Assembly (NCBI RefSeq): GCF_019263585.2
Contig: NZ_JADQDF010000001.1
Coordinates: forward strand, 6,206,501 to 6,270,500
From: Pseudonocardia oceani
Lineage (GTDB): Bacteria; Actinomycetota; Actinomycetes; Mycobacteriales; Pseudonocardiaceae
Length of the DNA stretch: 64,000 bases
Direction: 5' to 3'
Every line of letters starts with the position of its first letter. Within the stretch, counting starts at the first letter, position 1. A program made the position numbers and the translations under genes. The notes beneath the pieces were generated by a model that was not told the DNA's origin, ran no database searches, and saw only the letters and a program-made list of their open reading frames with translations. This document shows, piece after piece, positions 8,381 through 17,640 of this stretch.

Positions 8381-9390
8381 CAGGCGCCCGGCCTGCCGAC
8401 CTCGTAGTCACCGGTGTCGCTCGTGACCGTGACCGGCACGACGGAGGGGGCGCCGTCGATCGTGGTGGTGCAGGTGAAGGAGGTGCCGGTGACGACCCGG
8501 ATCGGGCCGGCGCCGACCTCCCCGCACGTGACGTCGCCGACGACGGGGTAGCCGTAGTCCTCGACGAGCACCCGCTGCACGCCGCTCTGCAGCGCGGCCT
8601 GGTCGAAGACCGTGGTGTTGAGGAAGCCGGGCCACACGAACGCCATGACCGCGCCGACGGCGAGCAGCGCCACGACGATCCCGCCGACGACCAGCGGGAG
8701 GCGCGAGCGACGCCGGGCCCGGTCGACGTCGGGCAGCGGCGGGTAGCCCTGCCCGTAACCCGGACCGCCGTACCCCTGCTGCGCGTAGCCCTGCCGGCCG
8801 TGGCCCTGCTGCTCGTATCCGGGCTGGCCGTATCCGGGCTGGCCGTACCCGGGCTGGGCGTACCCCTGCTGCCCGTAGCCGCCCTGCGGGCCGTATCCCG
8901 GCTGTCCGGCGTACCCGGGCCGGGCCTGGGTCGGGTACGGCTGCTGACCGGGGTGGGGCTGACCGGGGTACGCGCCCGGCGGGCCCCAGCCCTGCTGTCC
9001 CGCGGGTCCCGTCGGCTGCCCCTGTTCCGGCGCCGCCCAGCCCCCGCCCATCGGCGGCTGCTGCGCCCACGCGGGCGTGTCGGCCGCGGGGGTCCGCCCG
9101 GGCGGGCCGGCCCGGTCGACGCGGGTGGCGTCGGGGTCCGGTGCGCCCCCGACGGGCGGGGTCGTGACGACGCGCGTGGCGTCCGGGTCGGCCGGCTCCG
9201 CCGTGTCGCGCCCGGACGGGACGTCGCCGCGCGAGGCGTCCTCGCGAGGCGGCGCCTCCTCGCTCCAGGACCGCGTCTCGGCGGCCCGGTCGACGGACGG
9301 GTCGCCCCATCCCCCGGCGGGCGCGCCGCCCCAGGGCTGCTCCGCCCCCTCGGCCGGCCTGCCGTGCGGGGTGCCCTCGGGCGTCGTCAT
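8380..9390 (-). CDS. DUF4333 membrane protein with Pro/Gln/Gly-Tyr-rich cytoplasmic domain
   Basis: A 336-aa protein. Residues 1-225 are disordered, rich in Pro, Gly, Gln and Tyr, with many GYGQPGY-like repeats. A single transmembrane helix follows at about 233-253 (VVGGIVVALLAVGAVMAFVW), then an extracytoplasmic DUF4333 domain with two conserved Cys (DVTCGEVG and TSFTCTTT) that probably form a disulphide. Function is unknown; the family is common in Actinobacteria. It is the first gene of a two-gene unit with eis. Confidence 0.8.
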   Translation of the reverse strand: MTTPEGTPHGRPAEGAEQPWGGAPAGGWGDPSVDRAAETRSWSEEAPPREDASRGDVPSGRDTAEPADPDATRVVTTPPVGGAPDPDATRVDRAGPPGRTPAADTPAWAQQPPMGGGWAAPEQGQPTGPAGQQGWGPPGAYPGQPHPGQQPYPTQARPGYAGQPGYGPQGGYGQQGYAQPGYGQPGYGQPGYEQQGHGRQGYAQQGYGGPGYGQGYPPLPDVDRARRRSRLPLVVGGIVVALLAVGAVMAFVWPGFLNTTVFDQAALQSGVQRVLVEDYGYPVVGDVTCGEVGAGPIRVVTGTSFTCTTTIDGAPSVVPVTVTSDTGDYEVGRPGA

Positions 9391-9463
9391 CGCCGACCTT
9401 CCGTCGTCCTGCGCTCGCCGGATCCAAGCACAGGCCCTTCGGCCGGCGCAGCCGAACGCCCGA

Positions 9464-12259
9464 TCAGGTGGCGCCGACCGCCACCACGCCCCGGCGGACC
9501 GCCTGCCCCGCCTTCACCGCGGCCCGGCCGACCGGGGTGGACCGCCCGGCGACCCCGGCGATCTGGTCGAGCAGGTCGAGCACCTGGCGGCACCAGCGCA
9601 CGAAGTCCCCCGCCGAGAGCTCCGAGCCGTTCTGCTCGGCCGCCGTCAGCACCGCCGACAGCGACTCCCCGCGCGCCCACCGGTGCATCGGCCAGGCGAA
9701 CCCGAGGTCGGGCTCGCGGGTGCGGTCGACGTGGTGGCGCCGCTCGTCGGCGTCGAGCTCGCCCCAGATCCGCACGGTCGTCGCGAGCGCCTCGCTGACC
9801 GGCCCGGACGGCACGCGCGGCACCGGCCCGTTGTCGCGGCGCGTCTCGTACACCAGCGCCGAGACGACGGCGGCGAGCTCGGCGGGCTCCAGGCCCTCCC
9901 AGGCGCCGTGGCGCAGGCACTCCGCGGCGAGCAGGTCCGATTCGCCCCACAGCCGCGCCAGGCGCTGCCCGTGCTCGGTGACCTCCTCGGCCGGATCACC
10001 GCCCGGGCCCGCGTGCGACCCGGGGCCGAGGTAGCCGCGCTCGCCGAGCAGCGCGCGGATGCGGTCGAACGCCCGGGCCAGCGAGTGCGTCGTGGCCTGG
10101 CGCTTCTGCCGCAGCTGCTCGGTCTCGCGCTCCAGCCGGGCGTGGCGCTCGGCCCAGCGGGCGTGCGACTCGCGGTCGTCGCAGCCGTGGCAGGGGTGCG
10201 CGCGCAGGGCGCGGCGCAGCGTGGCGAGCTCCGGGTCGTCGACGGAGTCGGCGCGGCCGCGGCGCCGCGGCGTGCTCGGCGCGACGAGGCCCGTGCTGCG
10301 CAGCGACGAGGCGAGGTCGCGGCGCACCCGCGGGGCGCGGTGGTCGACCCGTTTGGGCAGCCGCATCCGGCCCAGCGGCTGCACGGGCGCGGGGAAGTCG
10401 GCCGACGACAGCCGTCCGGCCCAGCGGTCCTCGCTCAGCACCAGGGGGCGCGGGTCGCCGTCGGAGTCGACGCCCGGGTCCAGGACGACGGCGAGCCCGG
10501 CGCGCCGCCCGGCCGGCACCGCGATCACGTCGCCGACCTTGAGCCGGCGCAGCGACGCGGCGGAGGCCTCCCGGCTCTCCGCGACGCCCTGGCGCGACAG
10601 CGACTTCTCCCGGTCCGACACCTGCCGCCGAAGCCGCGCGTACTCGGAGAAGTCGCCGAGGTGGCAGCGCATCGACTCCTCGTAGCCCGCCAGCGCCTCG
10701 GTGTTGCGGTCGATCCGCCGGGAGATCCCGACGACGGAGCGGTCGGCCTGGAACTGGCCCAGCGACTGCTCGAGCAGGTCGCGCGCGGACTCCGTGCCCA
10801 GGCGCGCCACCAGGTTGACGGCCATGTTGTAGCCGGGGCGGAACGAGCTGCGCAGCGGGTACGTGCGCGTGGAGGCCAGGCCGGCGACCTGCACCGGGTC
10901 GACGCCCGGCTGCCAGACGACGACGGCGTGCCCCTCGACGTCGATGCCGCGGCGCCCGGCCCGCCCGGTGAGCTGCGTGTACTCCCCCGGCGTCAGCTCG
11001 GCGTGGCTCTCGCCGTTGTACTTGACCAGCCGCTCCAGCACGACGGTGCGCGCTGGCATGTTGATGCCCAGCGCGAGGGTCTCGGTGGCGAACACCGCCC
11101 GCACCAGGCCGCGGACGAACAGCTCCTCGACCGTCTCCTTGAACGCCGGCAGCATCCCGGCGTGGTGGGCGGCGATCCCGCGCTCCAGCGCCTCGCGCCA
11201 CTCCCAGTAGCCCAGAACGGCCAGGTCGGCCTGGGGCAGCTCGGAGGTGTGCTCGTCGACGATGCGGCGGATCTCGGCGACGTCGTCGTCGGTGGTGAGG
11301 CGCAGCCCGGAGCGCAGGCACTGCCCGACGGCGGCGTCGCAGCCCGCGCGGCTGAAGACGAACGTGATGGCCGGGAGCAGGCCGTCGCGGTCGAGGCGGT
11401 CGATCACGGTCGTGCGCGACGGCGGCCGGAACCGGCTCTGCGAGCGCCCCCCGGCCCCGCCCGGGGCCCGCGGCGAGCGCCCGCGCCCGCGGTCCCACAC
11501 GGCGCTGGAGCGCTCGAGGTCGCGGGTGTGGCGCACGAGGTCGGGATCGACCTGCAGCTCGCCGGACTCGTCCTCGCCGGCGAAGAGGTCGAGCAGCCGG
11601 TTGCCGACCATCATGTGCTGCCACAGCGGCACCGGGCGGTGCTCGTCGACGACGACGGTGGTGTCGCCGCGCACGGTCACCAGCCAGTCGCCGAACTCCT
11701 CGGCGTTGCTGACCGTCGCCGACAGCGACACCAGCGCGACGTGCTCGGGGAGCTGGAGGATGACCTCCTCCCACACCGCGCCGCGGAAGCGGTCGGCCAG
11801 GTAGTGCACCTCGTCCATGACGACGTACCCGAGGTGCTCCAGCTGCCTGCTGCCCGCGTAGATCATGTTGCGGAGCACCTCGGTGGTCATGACGACCACC
11901 TGCGCGTCGCCGTTGATCACGGTGTCCCCGGTGAGCAGGCCGACGGCGTCGGCGCCGTGGCGGGCGACGAGGTCGGCGTACTTCTGGTTGCTCAGCGCCT
12001 TGATCGGCGTGGTGTAGAAGCACTTCTGCCCGCGGGCGAGCGCGAGGTGGACGGCGAACTCGCCCACGACGGTCTTCCCGGCACCGGTGGGCGCGCAGAC
12101 GAGCACGCCGTGCCCGTCCTCGAGCGCCGAGCAGGCGCTGCGCTGGAACCCGTCGAGCTCGAAGGGCAGACCTGAGACGAACTCCGTCAGGTTCGGACGT
12201 GCGGCCCGGCTCCGGGCGGCGGCGTAGGCCTCCGCGGGAGCAGGCGTGCTGCTGGCCAC
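9464..12259 (-). CDS. helY: HelY-type superfamily 2 DEVH-box RNA/DNA helicase
   Basis: About 931 aa with SF2 motifs: Walker A APTGAGKT, a DEVHYL motif II, SATVSN motif III and TGRAGRRGID motif VI, plus the Ski2/Mtr4-like C-terminal region. It aligns with mycobacterial HelY in length and sequence (ALEDGHGVLVCAPTGAG). The frame stays open upstream into tatC, so the start is uncertain: I chose GTG at 12259 (VASSTPAP); an in-frame ATG at 12277 would add six residues. A strong hairpin at 12311-12344 separates it from tatC, although gene order matches the conserved pafBC-tatAC-helY block. Confidence 0.88.
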   Translation of the reverse strand: MASSTPAPAEAYAAARSRAARPNLTEFVSGLPFELDGFQRSACSALEDGHGVLVCAPTGAGKTVVGEFAVHLALARGQKCFYTTPIKALSNQKYADLVARHGADAVGLLTGDTVINGDAQVVVMTTEVLRNMIYAGSRQLEHLGYVVMDEVHYLADRFRGAVWEEVILQLPEHVALVSLSATVSNAEEFGDWLVTVRGDTTVVVDEHRPVPLWQHMMVGNRLLDLFAGEDESGELQVDPDLVRHTRDLERSSAVWDRGRGRSPRAPGGAGGRSQSRFRPPSRTTVIDRLDRDGLLPAITFVFSRAGCDAAVGQCLRSGLRLTTDDDVAEIRRIVDEHTSELPQADLAVLGYWEWREALERGIAAHHAGMLPAFKETVEELFVRGLVRAVFATETLALGINMPARTVVLERLVKYNGESHAELTPGEYTQLTGRAGRRGIDVEGHAVVVWQPGVDPVQVAGLASTRTYPLRSSFRPGYNMAVNLVARLGTESARDLLEQSLGQFQADRSVVGISRRIDRNTEALAGYEESMRCHLGDFSEYARLRRQVSDREKSLSRQGVAESREASAASLRRLKVGDVIAVPAGRRAGLAVVLDPGVDSDGDPRPLVLSEDRWAGRLSSADFPAPVQPLGRMRLPKRVDHRAPRVRRDLASSLRSTGLVAPSTPRRRGRADSVDDPELATLRRALRAHPCHGCDDRESHARWAERHARLERETEQLRQKRQATTHSLARAFDRIRALLGERGYLGPGSHAGPGGDPAEEVTEHGQRLARLWGESDLLAAECLRHGAWEGLEPAELAAVVSALVYETRRDNGPVPRVPSGPVSEALATTVRIWGELDADERRHHVDRTREPDLGFAWPMHRWARGESLSAVLTAAEQNGSELSAGDFVRWCRQVLDLLDQIAGVAGRSTPVGRAAVKAGQAVRRGVVAVGAT

Positions 12260-12310
12260 CTGTCCACACTCGCACATCCGGCGGCGGATCACCGGACGCA
12301 CCCCCGACGG

Positions 12311-12344
12311 GCGTCCCGCCCGCCGCGCTAGGCGGGCGGGACGC
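12311..12344 (-). terminator. Strong 14-bp hairpin terminator after tatC
   Basis: A perfect 14-bp inverted repeat (GCGTCCCGCCCGCC with its complement) around a 6-base loop begins 5 bases after the tatC stop. It lacks a T tract. It probably ends most pafBC-tatAC transcription before helY. Confidence 0.75.
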
Positions 12345-12348
12345 GCGG

Positions 12349-13392
12349 TCAGGTCACGTCGTCGAGGCTCCGGGAGGACTCGGCCCGGGAGGACTCGACC
12401 CGGGTCGGCTCGATGCGGGCCGGGGCGGCGATCGTGCCGGGCCCCTCGACGGCGCTGGGCGCCTCGGCTCCGCCCGGGGCACCGACCGGGCTGGGCCGGG
12501 TGTCGATCGGGCTCGGCGTGGTGTCGATCGGCGAGGGGGCGTCGGGGTCCCAGTCGTCCCAGCCCTCGGCCGCGCGGCGCTTGGCCTTGCGCCGGTCGTT
12601 GATGCGGGCGACCTGGATGGCGACCTCGAACAGGATCACCAGGCCCAGCGACAGGGCGATCATCGAGACCGGGTCCTGGCCCGGCGTGGCGATGGCTGCG
12701 AAGACGAACAGGCCGAAGACCAGCCCGCGCCGCGAGGACGCCAGCTTCTCGTAGGTGATGACGCCCGCGAAGTTGAGCATCACGACCAGCAGCGGGATCT
12801 CGAAGCTCACGCCGAAGATCAGCAGCAGGCCGATGACGAAGTTGAAGTACTGCTCGCCCGAGAGCGCGGTGGTCTGCACCCCGTCGGCGATGGCGAGCAG
12901 GAAGCTCAGGCCCTGCGCGACGACGTAGTACGCCAGCACCGCACCGCCGACGAACAGCACCGCGGCGACCGCCACGAAGGTCAGCGCGTAGCGGCGCTCC
13001 TTGACGTAGAGGCCGGGGGTGATGAAGCCCCACAGCTGGTAGAGCCACACCGGGCAGGCCAGCACGACGCCGGCGGTGATGCCCACGCGCAGGCGCAGGT
13101 TGAACTGGTCGAACGGACCGGTGGCCAGCAGCGTGCAGGTGCCGTCCTGGGTGAACTCGGCGCGCTGGCCCGCGGGGATCGAGCAGTACGGGTCGGTGAG
13201 CAGCTCACCCAGGCTCGGGAAGCCGAAGAACGACACGCCGAACCAGATGTAGCCGAAGATCGTGGTCACCGCGATCGCGACCAGCGAGATCGTCAGCCGG
13301 TTGCGCAGCTCGTAGAGGTGCTCGACGAGCGACATCGTCCCGTCGGTGTTCCGGGGCGTGCGCCCCGACCGACGCAGGGAGAACCTGGCCAC
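12349..13392 (-). CDS. tatC: Sec-independent translocase subunit TatC
   Basis: A 347-aa protein with the TatC N-terminal signature (SLVEHLYELRNRL) near residue 21 and six hydrophobic helices through about residue 255, with the usual FEIPLLVVMLNF region before the fifth. The Tat receptor core recognises twin-arginine signal peptides. After the last helix comes an Arg-rich stretch and a low-complexity tail of about 70 residues containing repeated SPIDT/SPVG units. It lies 9 bases after tatA. Confidence 0.95.
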   Translation of the reverse strand: MARFSLRRSGRTPRNTDGTMSLVEHLYELRNRLTISLVAIAVTTIFGYIWFGVSFFGFPSLGELLTDPYCSIPAGQRAEFTQDGTCTLLATGPFDQFNLRLRVGITAGVVLACPVWLYQLWGFITPGLYVKERRYALTFVAVAAVLFVGGAVLAYYVVAQGLSFLLAIADGVQTTALSGEQYFNFVIGLLLIFGVSFEIPLLVVMLNFAGVITYEKLASSRRGLVFGLFVFAAIATPGQDPVSMIALSLGLVILFEVAIQVARINDRRKAKRRAAEGWDDWDPDAPSPIDTTPSPIDTRPSPVGAPGGAEAPSAVEGPGTIAAPARIEPTRVESSRAESSRSLDDVT

Positions 13393-13401
13393 CGGCGTGG
13401 G

Positions 13402-13716
13402 CTACTGGCCGGGGGTGGAGTGGCCCTGCCCGGCGGCCGGCGTCGTCTCCTGCTGCTGCTGCTGCTGCGGAGCCGGCGCGGGCGGGGCGGCCGCGGTGGG
13501 CGGCAGCGGTGCGGGGGGCGGCGTGGCCGCGGGCGGAGCGGGCTGGGCGGGGGCGTCCTTCGACGCGCCGTCGTCCTTGAGGCCCTTCATCTCACCCTTG
13601 AACACGCGCGCGGACTGTCCGATCGAGCGGGCCATGTCCGGGAGTCGCTTGGCGCCGAAGAGCAGCACCAGAACGCCGATCAGGATCACGAATTCCCAGC
13701 CGCCGAGGCTCGGCAT
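13402..13716 (-). CDS. tatA: Sec-independent translocase subunit TatA
   Basis: A 104-aa protein with a single N-terminal membrane helix (GWEFVILIGVLVLLFGAKRL), the FGAKRLPDMARSIGQS hinge and amphipathic helix typical of TatA, then a Pro/Ala/Gln tail including a run of Gln. It forms the Tat pore with TatC. The ATG has a GGAAGG ribosome site, and a TAGACT -10-like box lies about 35 bases upstream (13752-13757), so tatA may have its own promoter. Confidence 0.93.
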   Translation of the reverse strand: MPSLGGWEFVILIGVLVLLFGAKRLPDMARSIGQSARVFKGEMKGLKDDGASKDAPAQPAPPAATPPPAPLPPTAAAPPAPAPQQQQQQETTPAAGQGHSTPGQ

Positions 13717-13813
13717 GGAGTCGTCCTTCCGCCGTGGTCAGTACGGGACGCAGTCTACTCCGGTCGGGCGAACGTCCCGGGGGCGGACCGCCCCGACGGC
13801 GCAGATGCCGCGG

Positions 13814-13990
13814 TCAGGACCGCCTGACGGCGCCCCGCCCGACGGCGGGCAGCGCGGCGCGCCCGCGTGCGATCCCGGTGCCGAGCTCGTCGGCCGCGCG
13901 GGAGAACCGCCGCACCCGCGGCAGCACCGCCAGCAGCACCGCGACGAGCAGGACCAGACCGATCCCCGCCACCACCCAGGCCAGCACCAT
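13814..13990 (-). CDS. 58-aa single-span membrane protein between pafC and tatA
   Basis: The ATG at 13990 lies 2 bases after the pafC stop, inside a GGGGAGTGACC context that supplies a ribosome site. The product has one hydrophobic helix (WVVAGIGLVLLVAVLLAVL) followed by a basic, Arg-rich cytoplasmic tail (RVRRFSRAADELGTGIARGR). Tight coupling to pafC and codon use like its neighbours support a real gene. Function is unknown; the position suggests a link to PafBC or Tat (inference). Confidence 0.7.
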   Translation of the reverse strand: MVLAWVVAGIGLVLLVAVLLAVLPRVRRFSRAADELGTGIARGRAALPAVGRGAVRRS

Positions 13991-13992
13991 GG

Positions 13993-14952
13993 TCACTCCC
14001 CGATCCCGTCCACGTCCAGCGCCTGCCGGGCCCGCCGCGCGACGGCGTCGGCGAGCTCCGGCGGGTCGAGGACCCGTGCCCCGCCACCCAACCCCAGCAC
14101 CAGCCGCACCAGCCAGGCGGGGTCGGCGTAGCGCAGCACGACACGCAGCCGCCCGCCCTCGACCTCGCGCGCCTCCTCGACCGGGTAGTACTCCGATACC
14201 CACAGCGCGCCCGGCTCGAGCAGCAGCACCGCGGCCGGGTGGTCGGGCCGGGCCCGGAACGCGCCCTCGGACACGTCGGCGGGCTCGGCGTCCGGCGGTG
14301 GCTCGGCGGGCTCGTCGAGCACGGTCACGTCCTCCACGCGGTCGAGCCGGAACAGCCGCACGCCCTCGGCCCGGCGGCACCAGGCCTCCAGGTAGCCCCG
14401 GCCCTCGACGATCAGCAGCCGCATCGGGTCGACCACGCGCTGCGACACCGCGTCGCGCCCGGCGGTGTAGTAGACGATCCGCAGCGCCCGCCCGCTCTCC
14501 AGAGCCGTGCGCACCGCGGCGGTGGTGGCCTCCTCCTCGCGGGAGAGGTCGACGGTGACCGAGGCCAGCCCGGCGTCGCCGACGGCCTGCTCGATCTTCG
14601 CCGTCGCCCGCCGCACCGCCCCCGTGTCGACGACGCCGGGCTGCTCCCCCAGCGTCCGCAGCGCCACGAGCAGCGCCGTCGCCTCGGCCGTGGTGAGGCG
14701 CAGCGGGCGGCGCATGCCGGCGTCCTCGGTGACGGTGACGGTGTCGCCGGCGAAGGAGAGGTCGACCAGGTCGCCGGGGCCGTAGCCGGGCAGCCCGCAC
14801 ATCCACAGCAGCTCCAGGTCGCGGCGCAGCTGCCGCTCGGTGACCCCGAAGTCGGCGGCCACCTCGCTGACCAGCACGCCCGGGCGCGCCAGCAGGTAGG
14901 GCACGAGCGAGAGCAGCCGCGGCAACCGCTCGGTGACCCCTCCGGTGCTCAC
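13993..14952 (-). CDS. pafC: PafC, WYL-domain transcriptional regulator
   Basis: A 319-aa protein with an N-terminal winged helix (VSEVAADFGVTERQLRRDLE) and a central WYL domain (ALRIVYYTAGRDAVSQRVV). PafB and PafC form the activator of the LexA/RecA-independent DNA-damage response in mycobacteria. The GTG start overlaps the pafB stop (GTGA), so the two are translationally coupled. An upstream in-frame GTG would add 11 residues that run through the pafB C-terminus and is unlikely. Confidence 0.9.
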   Translation of the reverse strand: MSTGGVTERLPRLLSLVPYLLARPGVLVSEVAADFGVTERQLRRDLELLWMCGLPGYGPGDLVDLSFAGDTVTVTEDAGMRRPLRLTTAEATALLVALRTLGEQPGVVDTGAVRRATAKIEQAVGDAGLASVTVDLSREEEATTAAVRTALESGRALRIVYYTAGRDAVSQRVVDPMRLLIVEGRGYLEAWCRRAEGVRLFRLDRVEDVTVLDEPAEPPPDAEPADVSEGAFRARPDHPAAVLLLEPGALWVSEYYPVEEAREVEGGRLRVVLRYADPAWLVRLVLGLGGGARVLDPPELADAVARRARQALDVDGIGE

Positions 14953-15938
14953 GGGGTGCTCACCGGGCCGGCGGCGGCCGCCCACGTCGCCCGCACCCGC
15001 TCGGCGAGGTCGGGCGGGTCGAGCACGGCGATGTCGGGGCCGTGCCCGGCCAGCCAGCGCGCCACCATCGCCGGGTCACGCAGGTCGAGCTCCAGCTCGT
15101 CGCCGGGGCGCCCGCGATGGGTGAGCGGGCCGAGCACCCGGGCCAGGCGGCGCAGGCCCTGCGCCCGCCCCGCGGCCGCCCAGACCCGGGCGACGCCGGT
15201 GACCGGCGGCAGGTCGACGCCGCGGCGGACCAGCGCCGTCAGGTCGACGCCCTCGGGCGCGCGGACCGCCCCGGCCGACCCCGTGGCCGTGACGGCGCCG
15301 CTGATCCGCGACACCCGGAACGAGCGCACGTCGTCGCGGTCGCGGTCGTGGCCCACCAGGTACCAGCGGCCCCGCCAGGACACGACGCCCCACGGCTCGA
15401 CGTGGCGCCGCACGACCTCCCCGCCCGGGCCGCCGCGGCGGTGGTCGAACGTGACCGCCCGCCCGGCCTGCACGGCGGCGAGCAGCGGCGCGAACGCCGG
15501 GTCGCCGGCACGGACCCGGGGCTGGATCCGCCCGGAGTCCTCGTCGACCTCCACGCCCGCCGCCCGCAGCTTGACCAGCGCGCCCCGCGCGGCCCCGGCC
15601 AGCTGCGGGGAGTCCCACAGCCGGGCGGCCAGCGCGACGGCCGCGGCCTCGTCGGGTTCGAGGTCGATCTCGCCCAGCTCGTAGTCCTGGCGGGCGATCC
15701 GGTAGCCGTCGGCGGTGTCGAAGCTCGAGCGCCTGCCGGTCTCCAGCGGCACCCCCAGCTCGCGCAGCTCGGCCTTGTCGCGCTCGAACATCCGGAAGAA
15801 CGCGTCGTCGCCCGCCGCGTCGGCGTAGCCGGGCACGATCGACCGGATCCGCTCGGCCGTCAGGAACTGGCGGGTGGACAGCAGGCACAGCACGAGGTTG
15901 ACCAGCCGCTCGGCCCGCGAGGAGGACACGCGCGCCAT
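14949..15938 (-). CDS. pafB: PafB, WYL-domain transcriptional regulator
   Basis: A 329-aa paralogue of PafC: an HTH at about residues 1-65 (RLVNLVLCLLSTRQFLTAER), a WYL domain at about 140-220 (AVTFDHRRGGPGGEVVRRHV) and a C-terminal WCX extension. It lies first in the pafB-pafC-small membrane protein-tatA-tatC order conserved in Actinobacteria beside pafA. Despite the name (proteasome accessory factor) the family acts in DNA-damage transcription rather than degradation. Confidence 0.9.
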   Translation of the reverse strand: MARVSSSRAERLVNLVLCLLSTRQFLTAERIRSIVPGYADAAGDDAFFRMFERDKAELRELGVPLETGRRSSFDTADGYRIARQDYELGEIDLEPDEAAAVALAARLWDSPQLAGAARGALVKLRAAGVEVDEDSGRIQPRVRAGDPAFAPLLAAVQAGRAVTFDHRRGGPGGEVVRRHVEPWGVVSWRGRWYLVGHDRDRDDVRSFRVSRISGAVTATGSAGAVRAPEGVDLTALVRRGVDLPPVTGVARVWAAAGRAQGLRRLARVLGPLTHRGRPGDELELDLRDPAMVARWLAGHGPDIAVLDPPDLAERVRATWAAAAGPVSTP

Positions 15939-15979
15939 CGTAGGACCTGTCTCATCCTGCGACAGCCGAACGGCCGGTC

Positions 15980-16008
15980 TTGACCTCGTCCGTGCGGACG
16001 CGGAAGCT
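15980..16008 (+). promoter_or_regulatory. Candidate promoter of the 77-aa gene
   Basis: TTGACC at 15980-15985, a 17-bp spacer and GAAGCT at 16003-16008, ending 7 bases before the ATG at 16016. That geometry gives a leaderless mRNA. The -35 is good and the -10 is imperfect. Confidence 0.5.
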
Positions 16009-16015
16009 CGCCGCC

Positions 16016-16249
16016 ATGAGTGCGCCGGAGACGTTCAACCCGTGGACGATCGTCAACCTGGTCTTCACCCACCTCGCCGAGGCCGGCCTGCACCCCGTGC
16101 TGGGCGAGGCCGGAGATCCGGCCATCCCGGCCACGGCGCTGCTGCGCGCGCTGGGCATCGAGCCGGGGCGCAACGACGAGACCGTCGCGTCGGAGTCGGT
16201 GCAGGACGAGCTGGCCCAGATCCGCGAGCGGATGTTCGGCGAGGCCTGA
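16016..16249 (+). CDS. 77-aa conserved-looking hypothetical protein
   Basis: A small acidic-to-neutral protein of unknown function (begins MSAPETFNPWTIVNLVFTHL; ends in IRERMFGEA). It looks folded rather than disordered, with a hydrophobic N-terminal helix and a likely C-terminal helix. It lies between divergent pafB and convergent pafA, 23 bases from the pafA stop. The start was chosen because of the promoter-like element 7 bases upstream; a longer frame to 15980 would overlap that element. Confidence 0.65.
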   Translation: MSAPETFNPWTIVNLVFTHLAEAGLHPVLGEAGDPAIPATALLRALGIEPGRNDETVASESVQDELAQIRERMFGEA

Positions 16250-16272
16250 GCCCGGGGGCTCCGGCCCCGCCG

Positions 16273-17634
16273 CTACAGCGACGCGATCAGGCGGTCGACC
16301 CGCTCGTCGACGCTGCGGAACGGGTCCTTGCACAGCACGGTGCGCTGGGCCTGGTCGTTGAGCTTGAGGTGCACCCAGTCGACGGTGAAGTCGCGGCCCG
16401 CGGCCTGCGCGGCGGCGATGAAGTCGCCGCGCAGCTTGGCCCGCGTGGTCTGCGGCGGGGTGTCCTTGGCCGCCTCGATGTCGCCGTCGTCGGTGACGCG
16501 CTCGACCATCCCCTTGCGCTGCAGGAGGTCGAACAGCCCGCGGCCGCGCCGGATGTCGTGGTAGGCGAGGTCGAGCTGGGCGACGCGGGCGCTGGCCATG
16601 TCGAGGTTGTTGCGCTCGCGGTAGCGCTCGACGAGGCGGTGCTTGATCGCCCAGTCGATGTCGCGGTCGATCAGCGAGAGGTTCTGGCTCTCGACGGCGT
16701 CGAGGGTGCGGCCCCACAGCTCGACGACGCGCGTCATCGCCGGGTCCTCGCTGCCGCGCGCGGCCAGGTGCTCGACGGCGCGGGCGTGGTACTCGCGCTG
16801 GATGTCCAGGGCGCTGGCCTCGCGGCCCCCGGCCAGTCGCACCGTGCGCCGCCCGGTGAGGTCGTGGCTGATCTCGCGGATGGCGCGGATCGGGTTGTCC
16901 AGGGTGAAGTCGCGGAACTGGACGCCCGCCTCGATCATCTCCAGGACCAGCGTGGCCGAGCCGACCTTGAGCATCGTGGTGGTCTCGGACATGTTCGAGT
17001 CGCCGACGATGACGTGCAGGCGCCGGTAGCGCTCGGCGTCGGCGTGCGGCTCGTCGCGGGTGTTGATGATCGGACGCGAGCGCGTGGTGGCGCTGGAGAC
17101 GCCCTCCCAGATGTGCTCGGCGCGCTGGGAGAGGCAGTAGACGGCCCCGCGCGGGGTCTGCAGCACCTTGCCCGCGCCGCAGATCAGCTGGCGCGTCACG
17201 AGGAAGGGCAGCAGGACGTCGGCGATGCGGGAGAACTCCCCGGCGCGGGCGACGAGGTAGTTCTCGTGGCAGCCGTAGGAGTTGCCCGCCGAGTCGGTGT
17301 TGTTCTTGAACAGGTAGATGTCGCCGCCGATGCCCTCGTCGACCAGCCGGCGCTCGGCGTCGACGAGCAGGTCCTCCAGGATCCGCTCCCCCGCCTTGTC
17401 GTGGCTGACGAGCTGGGCGAGCGAGTCGCACTCGGCCGTGGCGTACTCGGGGTGGGACCCGACGTCGAGGTAGAGCCGCGCACCGTTGCGCAGGAAGACG
17501 TTCGACGAGCGCCCCCACGAGACGACGCGGCGGAACAGGTAGCGCGCCACCTCGTCCGGGGAGAGACGTCGCTGGCCGTGGAAGGTGCAGGTGACCCCGA
17601 ACTCGGTCTCGACACCGTAGATCCGCCGCTGCAT
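16273..17634 (-). CDS. pafA: Pup--protein ligase PafA
   Basis: A 453-aa carboxylate-amine ligase of the glutamine synthetase-like fold. The N-terminal IYGVETEFGV strand binds Mg-ATP, and Asp57 in LYLDVGSHPEYA aligns with the family catalytic Asp. YLFKNNTDSAGNSYGCHENY and NTRDEPHADAERYRRLHVI are family hallmarks. It phosphorylates the C-terminal Glu of Pup and joins it to substrate lysines. The Dop-specific loop is absent, which separates it from dop. The ATG is preceded by TACGCT plus six G, so the mRNA is probably leaderless. Confidence 0.97.
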   Translation of the reverse strand: MQRRIYGVETEFGVTCTFHGQRRLSPDEVARYLFRRVVSWGRSSNVFLRNGARLYLDVGSHPEYATAECDSLAQLVSHDKAGERILEDLLVDAERRLVDEGIGGDIYLFKNNTDSAGNSYGCHENYLVARAGEFSRIADVLLPFLVTRQLICGAGKVLQTPRGAVYCLSQRAEHIWEGVSSATTRSRPIINTRDEPHADAERYRRLHVIVGDSNMSETTTMLKVGSATLVLEMIEAGVQFRDFTLDNPIRAIREISHDLTGRRTVRLAGGREASALDIQREYHARAVEHLAARGSEDPAMTRVVELWGRTLDAVESQNLSLIDRDIDWAIKHRLVERYRERNNLDMASARVAQLDLAYHDIRRGRGLFDLLQRKGMVERVTDDGDIEAAKDTPPQTTRAKLRGDFIAAAQAAGRDFTVDWVHLKLNDQAQRTVLCKDPFRSVDERVDRLIASL

Positions 17635-17640
17635 CCCCCC

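Noticed and set aside
9464..13048. A single 1194-aa frame covering helY and most of tatC
   Set aside because: The first 260 residues are Arg/Pro-rich shadow of tatC in another frame; real helY homology begins near 12220.
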